DNA of 64,000 nucleotides from an uncultured Gammaproteobacteria bacterium (GTDB lineage: Bacteria; Pseudomonadota; Gammaproteobacteria; HK1). Below are positions 17,232 through 25,908 of the stretch, piece after piece. The notes beneath the pieces are model-generated. The model searched no databases. It was not told where the DNA came from and worked only from the letters and a program-made list of their open reading frames with translations. The position numbers were made by a program, and so were the translations under genes. The number at the start of each line of letters is the position of its first letter. Positions within the stretch are counted from its first letter, which is position 1. The DNA lies in the NCBI GenBank assembly GCA_958295465.1, contig OY282353.1:2657001-2721000 (forward strand), in the 5' to 3' direction.

Positions 17232-18543
17232 GTCCGATCTGGAAGCCCGGCCCAAGATCCGTGTCTTCCCGGATACGTTCGTTGATCGCGGAGATCCGGT
17301 CTTCAATCCGATTGACGAGGGATCGGTCGACTCCTGCCTCGATCAGATACTCCCTGAATTCCTCGGCCCGGTACGCGGGTCGCAGGGTCTCGAATGCAAA
17401 CCGGCGGCGCAACGCGTAGTCGACCATCGCGAGGGATCGGTCCGCGGTGTTCATCAACCCCAGGACGTGCACGTTGTCCGGTACGGCGAAACGCTCTCCG
17501 GTGGCACTGTACGTCAAGGGGATCGCGTATTCCGATCCTCGCTTGTCCGCTTCGATCAGCATGAGAAGCTCCCCGAATATCCTGGACAGGTTCCCCCGGT
17601 TGATCTCGTCGATGATGAAGACGAAGGGTGTATCCGGACTTTTGCCGGCACGTTTGCAGAACTCGAAGAACACGCCGTTCCTCAACGTAAACCCTCCCGT
17701 CTCGGTCGGTCTCCAGCCTTGTACGAAGTCCTCGTAGGCATACGACTGGTGGAACTGCACCATTTCGACAGGGTCGGAGTCCTTGCGCCCGATCAGGCAC
17801 CATGCGATCCGTCTGGCGATGAAGGTCTTTCCGACACCGGGCGGACCTTGAAGGATCAGGTTCTTGCGCCGATTGATGGAATCGAGGATACGTGTGAGCT
17901 GATTTTGGCTGACGAAAAGATCCCGGAGCGCCGAATGGATGCCGTAGGGTTCCGGAGCTTCCTGCCGATCGGCCTCTGCTTCCTCCTTGTCCGCCCCGCT
18001 CATGATCCGATGCTTTTCCCTCACAGAGGGGAATCCCGGCTTTCGTAACCGCGTTTCGTCATCCTCTTGCTCAGACTTCGACGCCTGGACGAAGTCGGCG
18101 TAACGGCGAGCTGCGGTCTGATAGTCTTTTCCCTTGAGATCGTGTTCTCTCTTGCCCCTGTCTACCAACTTGTCCGCATCGTCGCGGCTGCCAATGGTCT
18201 CAGGGCCGATCTCGATGCCGAGATCGCGCGAAATTCTTTTCAAGTGCCTAACATAGGAGCGGATGGTATTTTCGTTTACTCCTAGTTCGTAGCGTAGCCA
18301 GCGTTCAAAATCTTGGTAATCATCATGAATTATCGGATCGGACTCCACCCTGTCCATATCGATTCTCCCGAGGTTGAGCGGTAAGAGTGCCTTCAGCGGT
18401 CAACGGTTTCCTGGATAACTTCTGTGTGCTTCATCCGGTTCATTGCGTATCTTTCTTTTTGCTCGGATTCGATGGTTCTCGAGCAGCAGAGAAGCAGCCG
18501 GGATCGTAACGCAAACAGGCATCCCAGGGGCGCGCATCGAGCA

Positions 18544-19242
18544 TCATCCATCGATCATCCAGGCCAGCATGGATGCCGGTATCGCCATGACGTTGGCGTC
18601 CTCCAGGTTCAGCTCCGAGCGGGTCGCGACGATGCGGCGCCAACCGGAGGCGGCCAGGGTCTGCGCGTCGCGTTGCCAGCGGCCGTCGACGTACTTCGAC
18701 TCGATGGCGATGCCCCCGAATCCGGGACCGACGAAGTCGATCTCCTTGCGGGTCCTGGTCCGGTGGTGCAGGACGCGGTCGAACTCCATGTAGCTGCCGG
18801 GGTGGTCTCGCTCGAAGCTCCGCAACAACGCCATGCCGAGTTGCTGTTCGGAGAGGGCGCTCGGGTCGGGTGCGTCCATGCCGGATGTGCTCGTATCAAG
18901 GGCGCCCGCGATTCCGCGCGGCGGAGTCGCCGCCTGCATCTCACCCCACGGGTCCGTCTCGCCCGAAGCCGGGGCGTCCCATGCGTTGCCCTGGGCGGCG
19001 GTTCCTTCGTCGCTCCCCGGATCATGTGCGGGTTCGCTGCCCCATGCGTTCGCCGAATCGGCTCCACCACGCCGCATCTTGTCGACCAAGCGCGTGACGT
19101 CGTCGGGTGGATCCGGTGCTTTCACCGTCGGCAAGGGCTTGCGGTCGAGCACACCCGCTTCCTTCTCGTAGAAGCGCCGTTCCTGGCCGCCCACTGCGAG
19201 CGCCCGGCGGTCGTCCGGCGCGTTGTCCCCTTCCCGAACCAC
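18544..19242 (-). CDS. protein with C-terminal PD-(D/E)XK nuclease-like domain
   Basis: 232 aa from GTG 19242. Residues 1-130 are low-complexity, Asp/Pro/Gly-rich and unconserved to my eye. Residues 135-232 form a compact domain with D169 in KEIDFVGPGFGG and E181/K183 in IAIESKYVDG, followed by WQRDAQTLAASGWRRIVATR and SMLAWMI. This domain normally ends larger ATPase or DUF4143-like proteins as a nuclease module, so this gene may be a detached C-terminus. A truncated ATPase of a compatible kind lies at 22777-23535, but linking the two is speculative. A degenerate REP palindrome lies within it near 18900. Confidence 0.5.
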   Translation of the reverse strand: MVREGDNAPDDRRALAVGGQERRFYEKEAGVLDRKPLPTVKAPDPPDDVTRLVDKMRRGGADSANAWGSEPAHDPGSDEGTAAQGNAWDAPASGETDPWGEMQAATPPRGIAGALDTSTSGMDAPDPSALSEQQLGMALLRSFERDHPGSYMEFDRVLHHRTRTRKEIDFVGPGFGGIAIESKYVDGRWQRDAQTLAASGWRRIVATRSELNLEDANVMAIPASMLAWMIDG

Positions 19243-19259
19243 CTCGAAATCGTGGCTGC

Positions 19260-19350
19260 AGCGCTCTCCGCACGCGCGGCGCTATCGCGGAATGGTGCTG
19301 GCCGCGGACGTTCCCGCCACCGCGCTCTCCGCACGCCCGGCGCTATCGCG
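19260..19350. repeat. 30-bp direct repeat
   Basis: GCGCTCTCCGCACGC(G/C)CGGC and the following ten bases occur at 19260-19289 and 19321-19350, 61 bp apart with one or two mismatches. On the minus strand they encode DSA(A/G)RAESA-like peptides at the C-terminus of the frameshifted secreted protein. Confidence 0.8.
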
Positions 19351-19661
19351 CGCCTTGTCCAGGACTTTCTTGACCCCGAATCCGCGCGCGACGATGTTTT
19401 CGGCGGCCTCACGGCACTCGGCCAGAGCTTCCTTCATCGATTGGTTCGCACTGCGCTCGTACTCCTCGCCGGTTACCTTCTCGAAGGTCTTTATCCCCCA
19501 ATCGAGTTGAGCACAGCTTTCGGCGAACACTCCACCGTGTCGCGTACGTTTTCGAACATATCCCGGAGGCCGGCGCCGGCGGGCGGTGCGGCCAGCATCG
19601 ATCCCGCGGCAACGACTGCCAGGAAGGCCGCAGTCCAGTGATATATCGGCAGAAGGGTCAT
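19282..19661 (-). pseudogene. small secreted protein, frameshifted
   Basis: ATG 19661, five bases after AGGGGAG, starts a signal peptide (LPIYHWTAAFLAVVAAGSML, then AAPPAGAG) and the segment LRDMFENVRDTVE. The frame then breaks near 19528; the evident continuation in the next frame is VFAESCAQLDWGIKTFEKVT, then SMKEALAECREAAENIVARG. One missing G after GTGGAG would restore it, giving about 125 residues of exported, helical protein. I do not recognise the family. Null mutation or a missed base are equally possible. Confidence 0.5.
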
Positions 19662-19879
19662 CGCGCTCCCCTGTTCATCGAGAAGCGACGTGAGCAAAAG
19701 GCGGCGCAGCGGACAAGCCCTGCCGTCGAAGATAAGACTATCCCCGGAACGCGAGTGCAACGACACCTTGTCCGCCTTGCCCCGGCCACAGGCCCTCGGA
19801 CGGATCAGGCAGGCCGGATTCAACTCAGGGTCGGCGGCGCCTGAATTCACATTCGGGGTTGCTCAACGCCGGAAGGAAA

Positions 19880-19897
19880 CATATGCTTCAGCATATG
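19880..19897. promoter_or_regulatory. palindromic operator upstream of vapBC
   Basis: A perfect inverted repeat CATATGC-TTCA-GCATATG lies 25 bp upstream of the antitoxin ATG. VapB dimers of the AbrB type autoregulate by binding such palindromes, so this is the likely operator; that role is inferred. It stands out as AT-rich in a GC-rich surrounding. Confidence 0.65.
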
Positions 19898-19921
19898 CCT
19901 TTAACTTGAAGGCACTTCCGA

Positions 19922-20164
19922 ATGGCCCACCTCGAACGCCACGTCCGCCTGTTCCGCAACGGCCGGAACCAGGCGCTACGCATTCCCCGGGAGTTCGAAT
20001 TCGAGGGGAGTGAAGCGATCCTGCGAAAGGAGGGCGACCGCCTGATCGTGGAACCGGCTCGCAAGGGGCGGCTGCTCGCACTGCTCGGCACGATCGAATC
20101 TCTGAACGAGCCGTTCCCGGACGTGGACGAAGACTTGGCGCCGCCCGAGGACGTGGTGCTCTGA
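19922..20164 (+). CDS. vapB: VapB antitoxin (AbrB/SpoVT fold)
   Basis: 80 aa. The swapped-hairpin DNA-binding fold is visible at residues 5-48: RHVRLFRNGRNQALRIPREF, then GSEAILRKEGDRLIVEPA. An acidic tail (NEPFPDVDEDLAPPEDVVL) normally wraps the toxin. The toxin gene follows after three bases. Start ATG 19922 follows a palindromic operator. Confidence 0.9.
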   Translation: MAHLERHVRLFRNGRNQALRIPREFEFEGSEAILRKEGDRLIVEPARKGRLLALLGTIESLNEPFPDVDEDLAPPEDVVL

Positions 20165-20167
20165 CAC

Positions 20168-20575
20168 GTGCCGTTGCGCTACCTGCTGGACACCGGCGTC
20201 GTTTCGGATCTGCTCCGCAATCCACGGGGTGTGGTGGCCGATCGCGTGGCTGCGGCGGGCGAGGGTACGGTCTGCACCAGCATCGTCGTCGCGGCGGAGC
20301 TTCGTTTCGGCGCCGTGAAATCGGGTTCTCCGAAGATTGCGGACCGGGTCGATCTGATCCTCTCGGCGCTGGAGGTTCTGGCGCTCGAACCACCGGCCGA
20401 TCGCCACTACGGAGATATACGGCAGAGACTGGCGCGCCAGGGCACACCGATCGGTCCCAACAACCTGCTCATTGCGGCACACGCCCGCGCGCTGGACCTG
20501 ACGGTCGTTACGGCAAACACCCGGGAGTTTTCCCGGGTCCCCGGCCTGCGGGTCGAGAATTGGTTGTCCGAATAA
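20168..20575 (+). CDS. vapC: VapC-type PIN toxin with a substituted active-site acid
   Basis: 135 aa from GTG 20168 (TTG 20174 is also possible). PIN-domain ribonuclease pattern: D8 in [12 protein letters not shown], Glu in VVAAELRFG, and [21 protein letters not shown] at the end. The third acidic position, normally Asp in IGPNDLLIAAHA, is Asn here ([12 protein letters not shown]), and the site that can hold a fourth acid reads VTANT. Loss of this metal ligand would be expected to cripple cleavage, so the toxin may be inactive while the antitoxin still binds it. Followed directly by a fragment of the nuoEF gene. Confidence 0.85.
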   Translation: MPLRYLLDTGVVSDLLRNPRGVVADRVAAAGEGTVCTSIVVAAELRFGAVKSGSPKIADRVDLILSALEVLALEPPADRHYGDIRQRLARQGTPIGPNNLLIAAHARALDLTVVTANTREFSRVPGLRVENWLSE

Positions 20576-20619
20576 CGCTCTGGTCAGAAACCTGCCGGGC
20601 CGAGTCCGATCGCGCACTC

Positions 20620-20727
20620 GAGGCCTGCGACTTCCATCCCGTCATCCCCGAGTACCGCGCGCTGGACGCCTGCGAGCGCGAGGGCGGCTACGCGCTGCTG
20701 CGCGTCTGCCTCCGGGACGAGTACACG
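20620..20727 (+). pseudogene. 108-bp copy of an internal piece of the NuoE-NuoF fusion gene
   Basis: This stretch encodes [20 protein letters not shown], then YALLR(V)CLR(D)EYTG. It matches 1805-1912 of the nuoEF fusion gene at roughly 95% of bases, with a few point differences. No start, cofactor motif or remaining domain is present. It begins 45 bp after the vapC stop and ends inside an otherwise unidentifiable stretch before gloA. The high identity suggests a recent partial duplication. Confidence 0.9.
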
Positions 20728-20948
20728 GGCAGAGTCTTCAGGGGGAGGTCAGGGTGTGGAGCGATTGCGCGACAACGCGAGGGTCGCGCCTGCCCGCCGG
20801 TCACGCCGTCTCCGACCACCGTGGTTCCTGTTCCCCTTGCAGAACGACGGGTCGCGTCAGCGGGAATTCCTGTTGGACGAGACTCGGGCTGGCGATCCGC
20901 TCGCCGGTTGGCCTATCCTGCCGCGCCTTCATCCAGGGAGAAACGGAC

Positions 20949-21350
20949 ATGCAGCTTCTGCACACGATGCTCCGGGTGGGCGACATGCAGCGCTCCATCG
21001 ACTTCTACACCAAGGTCGTCGGGATGGACCTGTTGCGCACCACCGAGCGCCCGGACCAGAAGTACGACCTCGCCTTCGTCGGGTTCGGGGGCGGCAACCG
21101 GAACGGCCAGGCCGAGATCGAGCTGACCTGCAACTACGGCGTATCGGACTACGACCTCGGCACCGCGTACGGGCACATCGCGCTGGGGGTGGACGACGTG
21201 GCCGAGACCTGCGAGCGGATCCGGGCCGCGGGCGGCAACGTCACCCGCGAGCCGGGACCGGTCAAGGGCGGGAACACGGTGATCGCATTCGTGGAAGACC
21301 CGGACGGCTACAAGGTCGAGCTGATCGAGACCGGCTCGCGCGAGATCTGA
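20949..21350 (+). CDS. gloA: glyoxalase I (lactoylglutathione lyase)
   Basis: 133 aa, the usual length for the Ni-dependent enzyme. Metal ligands are visible: His5 in [10 protein letters not shown], Glu in [10 protein letters not shown], His in AYGHIALGV, and Glu in YKVELIE. It isomerises the methylglyoxal-glutathione hemithioacetal to S-lactoylglutathione. GGGAG lies eight bases before ATG 20949. No gloB nearby; it is flanked by gene fragments on both sides, yet appears intact. Confidence 0.95.
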   Translation: MQLLHTMLRVGDMQRSIDFYTKVVGMDLLRTTERPDQKYDLAFVGFGGGNRNGQAEIELTCNYGVSDYDLGTAYGHIALGVDDVAETCERIRAAGGNVTREPGPVKGGNTVIAFVEDPDGYKVELIETGSREI

Positions 21351-21516
21351 CCGCGCGCAAACCATCCGAGAGGATGCTGGGCGAGCAGCGCCGGCGTCGC
21401 GACCCGCATTTCGACGCGCGGCCGGTTCGCTCCGCCAGCCTTGCCGATCCGGGAACGGGACGTTTTCAGGACGAGCACCCGCCGGCGGCGATCGACCCCG
21501 AGACGCCTGCTGCGGA

Positions 21517-22190
21517 ATGCGGGGGCGTCCACCGGGACGAGGCGACTCCACCACGAGCGGACAAGTCACCTCGTCGGGCCTCTCGCTGGGCAGCAAGGAC
21601 GGAGGATGGCGCGTCGGCGCAGTGCTGGAACACGGCGCGGTCGCCGGCGGCGCCGCCGGAGCATTCGACGACGGTTCCCGGCACGTGCTCACGTTCGCGA
21701 ACTACGCAAAGCGGACGCGCTTCGGCGATGCGGCCGACGCCGGGAAGGGTGGGTCGGTGGCGGTGAGCACGACGCTCGCAGGCGGGTTGATGCGTAGCGA
21801 CGGGATCCTCCAGGAGGCGAAGGGGCTCTATTCCCAACATCACGTCGCGCTCGCGCATACAGGCGACCGGCACCGGACGCAGCTCCGTATCGAGCAGCCG
21901 CTACGCGCGGAAAGCGGACGCGCGAACTTCAAGCGCCCGGTGGGACGCACCGTCGCCGGCAGGTGGATCTACGACACGGCACGCATCGGGCTGCGCCCGG
22001 AAGCGCGCGCGGTGCGGATCGGGGCACAGCACGAGCGGGAACTCGGGACGGGGAAGATTGCCTTCGGCGCGAGCTACACGGCCGACGCGGGACACCGCCC
22101 GGGAGAGGACGACGCGGCGATTGGAGCGCAGTACGAGCTGCGCTGGTGGGGGAACCGGCCCAGGTCGGCACGACTGAGCTTGTTCATGGT
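21517..22190 (+). pseudogene. C-terminal fragment of an autotransporter/subtilase-type beta-barrel protein
   Basis: The frame encodes amphipathic beta-strand-like segments: SGLSLGSKDGGWRVGAVLEH, then VALAHTGDRHRTQLRIEQPL, RANFKRPVGRT, ARAVRIGAQHERELGTGKIA, FGASYTADAGHRPGEDD. This order resembles the C-terminal domain of some autotransporter-like S8 peptidases (QPLRVE, VPVGR, then a repeat ending in a Trp/Phe strand). There is no signal peptide, protease domain or credible start, and the match ends at ELRWW near 22150. The last 18 bp of that end (CAGTACGAGCTGCGCTGG) recur at 22192. The final 100 bases before the next repeat are unassignable. Confidence 0.4.
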
Positions 22191-22221
22191 TCAGTACGAG
22201 CTGCGCTGGCAGGGACCGGCT

Positions 22222-22351
22222 CCTTGTCGGGCCTGCCCGGATGCGCCCCCTGTCGGGTTTGCCCGGAGGCGCCCCTTGTCGGGCTTGCCCGGAGGCGCCC
22301 CTTGTCGGGCTTGCCCGGACGCGCACCTTGTCGGGCTTGCCCGGACCCGCG
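22222..22351. repeat. 26-bp minisatellite, five copies
   Basis: Five adjacent units of exactly 26 bp (22222, 22248, 22274, 22300, 22326) with consensus CCTTGTCGGGCTTGCCCGGA followed by a variable GGCGCC-like end. Each unit contains the stem CGGGC-TT-GCCCG. 26 is not a multiple of three, so no protein repeat is intended. There are no spacers, so it is not a CRISPR. Confidence 0.95.
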
Positions 22352-22776
22352 CGGCCCGTCCGCGGAAGCCGTGGATTCGGAAGCTGCGGGAGCCGTGGCC
22401 GGGTGCGATGGAGTCCGTCGAGTTCGACTCGGCGGCCTTCGGATCATTCCGGTCAACCCCCGCTACGAGGAAGTGCTCGCCCAGTCCTTCTTTGCCCTTG
22501 ATGTTCTCCCGGGACAGAAGCAGCAGCAGTGGCGTCACCGCCCCCGCGCTGACTGCTTGCAGCCGTCTTCTCACTCCTGCTGATGATAGGAAAAACACCC
22601 GGGCGATCTGCGTCGTCGGCAGAGTATCACGGTGGTAATGGCCCGGGCCGAAGGACCGGTATTTCGCTGCACCCGCGGTACAGGTTGACGACGGCATGTG
22701 CCTGTGCGTAGCGCGCGAAACGGGAAAGCGGTGAGCGAGGCGCAAGCGGACCCGCCCCGCCCGCGCCCCATCCCTG

Positions 22777-23535
22777 GTGATCATCGACGAGGCCCATATG
22801 CTTGGGGCACGGGCGAGCAGACTGCTGTTGAACGCCAGCCACGAGCTGCGTGGCGCCGGCGCTCCGCTGCTGTTGGTGCTGGCGGGAACCCCGGAGCTGG
22901 AGGACACGTTGCGGTCGGCCAAGGCGTCCCATTGGGAGAGGGGGCACAAAATACCCTTGGGTCGACTGGATGCCGAATCGGCCCCGAGCGCCCTTTTGGA
23001 GCCGCTGAAAAAGCACAGTGCGTCCATGACCGAAGACGCCTTGGACATCGCCATGCGGGAGACCTTGGGCTATCCGTTCTTCCTTCAATTGTTTGGAAGA
23101 CACCTGGTCGAGGCGATGAACGAAGCCAGGTCCGGCCAGGCCGACAAGGCCGTCACGGAACGGGCGGCCAAGGCGTTCCATCCGGATCAGGGCGACTTCT
23201 ACAAGAGCAGGCGCAGTGAGCTCAGGATCATTGGCGGCACCCTGCCCGCTGCCGCCGCCTGGGGCGCCATCAGGGGGTTCGGAGAGGGGGCGTCCTGCGA
23301 CTTGGTGCTGGCCGCTATGGAACCGCACTGTGACGACGTGCATGACATCTGGCACCGCCTGCAGCGCAGCGGGATGTTGTGGGAGAAGGCGGAAGGCGTG
23401 GAGGCGGGCATCCCCAGCCTGCTGGACAGCACGGTGCGGTCGGCCGGGCCATCGGCAGACGCTGCCTACCAGGCAGGATTTGCAATCGGTCGTGAATGGG
23501 CGCAGTGGAGTGCCGCCTCTGCTGGCGCGGAATAA
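22777..23535 (+). pseudogene. AAA ATPase (AAA_16/ORC1-like), 5'-truncated
   Basis: The frame opens at GTG 22777, exactly at the Walker B strand (VIIDEAHMLG). It continues through ELRGAGAPLLLVLAGTPELE, DALDIAMRETLGYPFFLQLF and a C-terminal winged-helix-like part (AIRGFGEGASCDLVLAAME, IWHRLQRSGMLWEKAEG). The P-loop half is absent: the 200 bases upstream contain no GxxxxGK(T/S) in any frame. It cannot bind nucleotide as it stands. Just upstream (about 22440-22490) a short stretch RIIPVNPRYEEVLAQS recalls a YccU-like CoA-binding protein, another fragment. Confidence 0.75.
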
Positions 23536-23639
23536 CGGTCACCGGTGCCGGTGCGATGACTTGTTGATGACGAACTTCGCCGCAGATGCCATAGAACTAC
23601 CTGCCATTCGAGCCGCTGCCTCCGGTTCGGCGGGGCGGC

Positions 23640-24090
23640 GGGGCGGCGGCTCGGGGTCCGGTTGTACAAGGTGGCGATGCCCTTCCCGCTGGAGCCGGAA
23701 GGGGCACGGCGCTTCGCCGAGGGGCTCGACACCATCGTCGTCGTCGAGGAGAAGCGCGCGCTGATCGAGACGCAGCTCAAGGACGTGCTGTACGCGGCCC
23801 CGGACGCGCCGCGCATCGATGGACGGTCCCCTTACGATGCCGGTCATCACCCGGCAGATGGAGGCTGAGGGCGCGCGCCGCATCGCGGTGGTGACCGACG
23901 AGCCGGAGAAGTACGGGGCGCGGTCGGGGCTTGCCCGTGGAACCACGGTCCACCACCGGCGCGGGCTGGACGTGGTGCAGCGTGCGTTCCGCAAGATCGC
24001 GCCGGAGCTCACCGCCATCGTCTACGGCCAGACCTGCGCGGCTGAGAAGCGCCGCCGGCGTAAGAGCGGGAAATCCCCCGATCCGCCCCA
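23640..24090 (+). pseudogene. internally deleted fragment of the indolepyruvate oxidoreductase gene
   Basis: Two blocks match the intact gene downstream. 23640-23818 corresponds to about 28472-28650 (LYKVAMPFPLEPEGARRFA, then DTIVVVEEKRALIETQLKDV), and 23819-24075 to about 29259-29516 (TRQMEAEGARRIAVVTDEPE, KYGARSGLARGTTVHHRRGL, YGQTCAAEKRRRRK). About 600 bp between them are missing, and the join changes frame. The 3' side fuses directly into a DUF1640-like remnant. Confidence 0.92.
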
Positions 24091-24105
24091 GCCATCGCCG
24101 AAGGG

Positions 24106-24273
24106 ATGCACCGGGCCGCCACCGCCACCCCTGACGAGCTCGCCACGATAGCCGACCTCGCCAATCATCGGCACTTCGCGAAAGCCGACTACACCGCCGC
24201 GCATCGTGCCGAGCTCTGGATCATCATCGCACTCGTGCTCGCGATGGTCGTCAAGGTATTCGGCGGCCTCTAA
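24106..24273 (+). pseudogene. DUF1640-like coiled-coil protein, 5'-truncated copy 1
   Basis: MHRAATATPDELATIADLAN, then HRAELWIIIALVLAMVVKVF and stop TAA. It has the same order as the full-length neighbour at 24394-24720 but lacks the N-terminal half, which is replaced by the indolepyruvate oxidoreductase fragment. The 95-bp tail after the stop (TAACGCCGTGGCCA onward) recurs after copy 2, so the whole unit is a tandem duplication. Confidence 0.75.
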
Positions 24274-24393
24274 CGCCGTGGCCAGCGCGGCAACGCTCGC
24301 TACGTCGCGACCCCGATCACCCGCCAGGGCGCGGCGCAGGGCCGGTTCCGCGTCCTTTTGACCTTCGGGCAGTAGCCAATCGGAGACAACGCC

Positions 24394-24720
24394 ATGACCG
24401 CCAACACCTTCAACCCGCTCGCCGCCGCCCGCGACCTCAAAGCAGCCGGCATCGGGCACGAGCTCGCCGAAGCCATCGCCGAAGGGATGCACCGGGCCGC
24501 CACCGCCACCCCTGACGAGCTCGCCACGAAAGCCGACCTTGCCGAGTTCCGGGCCGGCACGAAAGCCGACCTCGCCGAACATCGGGTCACCACGATCAAC
24601 CACTTCCACGACCTCGTAGGGCCTCGCGTCGGGCTCTGGATCATCATCGCGCTCATGCTCTGGATGGTCGCCCGCGTGTACGACTTGGGGAACGATTTTG
24701 AGGCTTTCGACCTTTACTGA
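24394..24720 (+). CDS. DUF1640/CCDC90-like coiled-coil membrane protein
   Basis: 108 aa. N-terminal helix FNPLAAARDLKAAGIGHELA, then EAIAEGMHRAA, a short repeat LATKADLAEF/GTKADLAEHR that would extend a coiled coil, and a C-terminal transmembrane helix WIIIALMLWMVARVY. This is the plan of the small DUF1640 proteins often carried on mobile regions; their function is unknown. It is the only complete one of three tandem relatives here. Confidence 0.7.
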   Translation: MTANTFNPLAAARDLKAAGIGHELAEAIAEGMHRAATATPDELATKADLAEFRAGTKADLAEHRVTTINHFHDLVGPRVGLWIIIALMLWMVARVYDLGNDFEAFDLY

Positions 24721-24803
24721 TAACGCCGTGGCCAACGGTCGCTACGTCGCGATCCAGATCACCCGCCAGAGCGCGGCGCATGGCCGGTTCCGCGTCCTTG
24801 CTC

Positions 24804-24904
24804 GGGCTCGTCACGAAAGCCGACTTCGCCGCCGCGTTGCGCGTCGAGCTCTGGATCATCGGCGCGATCGTGTTCATGATAGCCGTCAAGATATACGGCA
24901 TCTA
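24804..24904 (+). pseudogene. DUF1640-like protein, copy 3, C-terminal stub
   Basis: GLVTKADFAAALRVELWIIG, then AIVFMIAVKIYGI and TAA: only the last coiled-coil repeat and the membrane helix remain. Preceded by the same TAACGCCGTGGCCA-type segment that follows copy 1, and followed by a shortened TAACGCCGTG. Confidence 0.7.
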
Positions 24905-24995
24905 ACGCCGTGCGAGTTGCGTATCCTCTGGATGGACATGGAGGCGCTCGGCAGGTGGAGCCGGGAGGAAGGGAAACCGCGGTGAGGAAGATGTC

Positions 24996-25295
24996 ATGGC
25001 GAAGTCCGGGAGCCAGGCCAAGCGCGAAGACCTCTACGCCGAGGGGTTGTGCCGGGACTGCGAGGCGCAGTTGCTCGACGAAGAGCTGGAGGCCGACGTC
25101 GGGGCGGTGTGTGCCGGGCGGTGGCCGCGCTGCGCAACGCGAAGAAACGCGACAGGACACGGAGCCCGCAAGCGCTCGATGCCCTGTACCGGCCGCGCAT
25201 CGAGGCCGAGCAAGCGAAGCGCACCCAGGCGGGCTTGCGACCGGGCGGGCGCTTGGCCCGTGACCGGGCGCACGCGCGACGGGGACGGGGCGTGA
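24996..25295 (+). CDS. small hypothetical protein, possibly frameshifted
   Basis: ATG 24996 follows GAGGAAG and starts MAKSGSQAKREDLYAEGLCR, then DCEAQLLDEELEADVGAVCA. The first half, with a CxxC, looks like a real small protein. After about residue 45 the composition turns into Arg/Pro-rich shadow sequence, while another frame (RNAKKRDRTRSPQALDALYR, PRIEAEQAKR) looks more protein-like, so a frame break is likely. A 24-bp piece of that part (25174-25197) is repeated at 27046-27069. No family recognised. Confidence 0.3.
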   Translation: MAKSGSQAKREDLYAEGLCRDCEAQLLDEELEADVGAVCAGRWPRCATRRNATGHGARKRSMPCTGRASRPSKRSAPRRACDRAGAWPVTGRTRDGDGA

Positions 25296-25445
25296 GAGAG
25301 AGTCAGGATGCTTCCGGCCCTCGCGGGGGTCGGCCTCATTGGGACACCCGCATCAACGGGGAGCGTGTCGGCGCCCGCCGCGCGATGAGCGGCCCCGCTG
25401 ATAATGGTGCAGGATCCACCGAGGAAACCGAGAGGAGGAAACACA

Positions 25446-25889
25446 ATGAGACGCACGATCGCAGCATTCGCAGTAGTGGTGTCGGCGGCAATGGCGGCGG
25501 GATGTATGCCCCAAGGCCACATGAAGAACGTCAGGGAGGCAGCGGATGGTGACAGGGTGACGGTCGGAACCGTCCAGAAAGAGATCAGGGTGGGAATGAG
25601 CGGGGTGGAGGTGATCGAGCAACTCGGTAGCCCGAACATCGTCCAAACCGACAGCGAAGGCCGTGAGGTCTGGATCTACGACAAGTTCGCAACGGAGTCG
25701 GTGGCGCAGGAGAGCAGGGCCGGGATCGGGGCACTCATCCTCGGACTCACTCCCATCCTCGGAGGAGGTGTCTCCGCCAGCGGGTCATCCAGTGCATCAA
25801 GCGACAGCCAGCGCACGCTGACGGTCATCATCAAGTTCGACACCGGAAGCCGGGTGCGCGACTTCTCGTACCACACATCGCGGTTCTGA
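25446..25889 (+). CDS. BamE/SmpA-like outer-membrane lipoprotein
   Basis: 147 aa, start ATG 25446 with a strong GAGGAGG. Signal peptide MRRTIAAFAVVVSAAMAAGC with lipobox Cys20. The core IRVGMSGVEVIEQLGSPNIV, then EGREVWIYDK is the SmpA/OmlA fold shared with BamE and with many small envelope lipoproteins. A Gly/Ser-rich stretch (GGGVSASGSSSASSDSQ) breaks the domain before a last strand TLTVIIKFD. First of three lipoprotein genes in a row. Confidence 0.8.
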   Translation: MRRTIAAFAVVVSAAMAAGCMPQGHMKNVREAADGDRVTVGTVQKEIRVGMSGVEVIEQLGSPNIVQTDSEGREVWIYDKFATESVAQESRAGIGALILGLTPILGGGVSASGSSSASSDSQRTLTVIIKFDTGSRVRDFSYHTSRF

Positions 25890-25908
25890 CAGCAGGGGGA
25901 GACAACCC

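Larger units (their letters stand above)
15799..18357 (-). pseudogene. mcrB: McrB-type GTPase, interrupted by an IS element
   Basis: The 5' part (18357 down to 17232) and the 3' part (15958 down to 15799) would join, after removing the IS and one 9-bp duplicate, into about 425 residues (GFQIG followed by HSYFVPDDG, then REYWFDRPETVDELLETLRR). Seen: Walker A GPPGVGKT at 171-178, DEINRGNLSR at 250-259, sensor NTADRS at 303-308, and RRRF. N-terminal residues 12-45 (FERWLRYELGVNENTIRSYV) resemble the SAM-like core-binding fold of integrases instead of the 5-methylcytosine-binding domain. In its present state translation ends inside the IS after about 394 aa, losing the C-terminal lid. The ATP/GTPase domain remains. 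Confidence 0.9.

Noticed and set aside
21350..21516. Coding sequence directly after gloA
   Set aside because: Frames here are shadows with no motif; probably the degraded upstream part of the surface-protein fragment.
22222..22351. Possible CRISPR array
   Set aside because: Units are contiguous 26-bp copies without spacers, and no cas gene is nearby.
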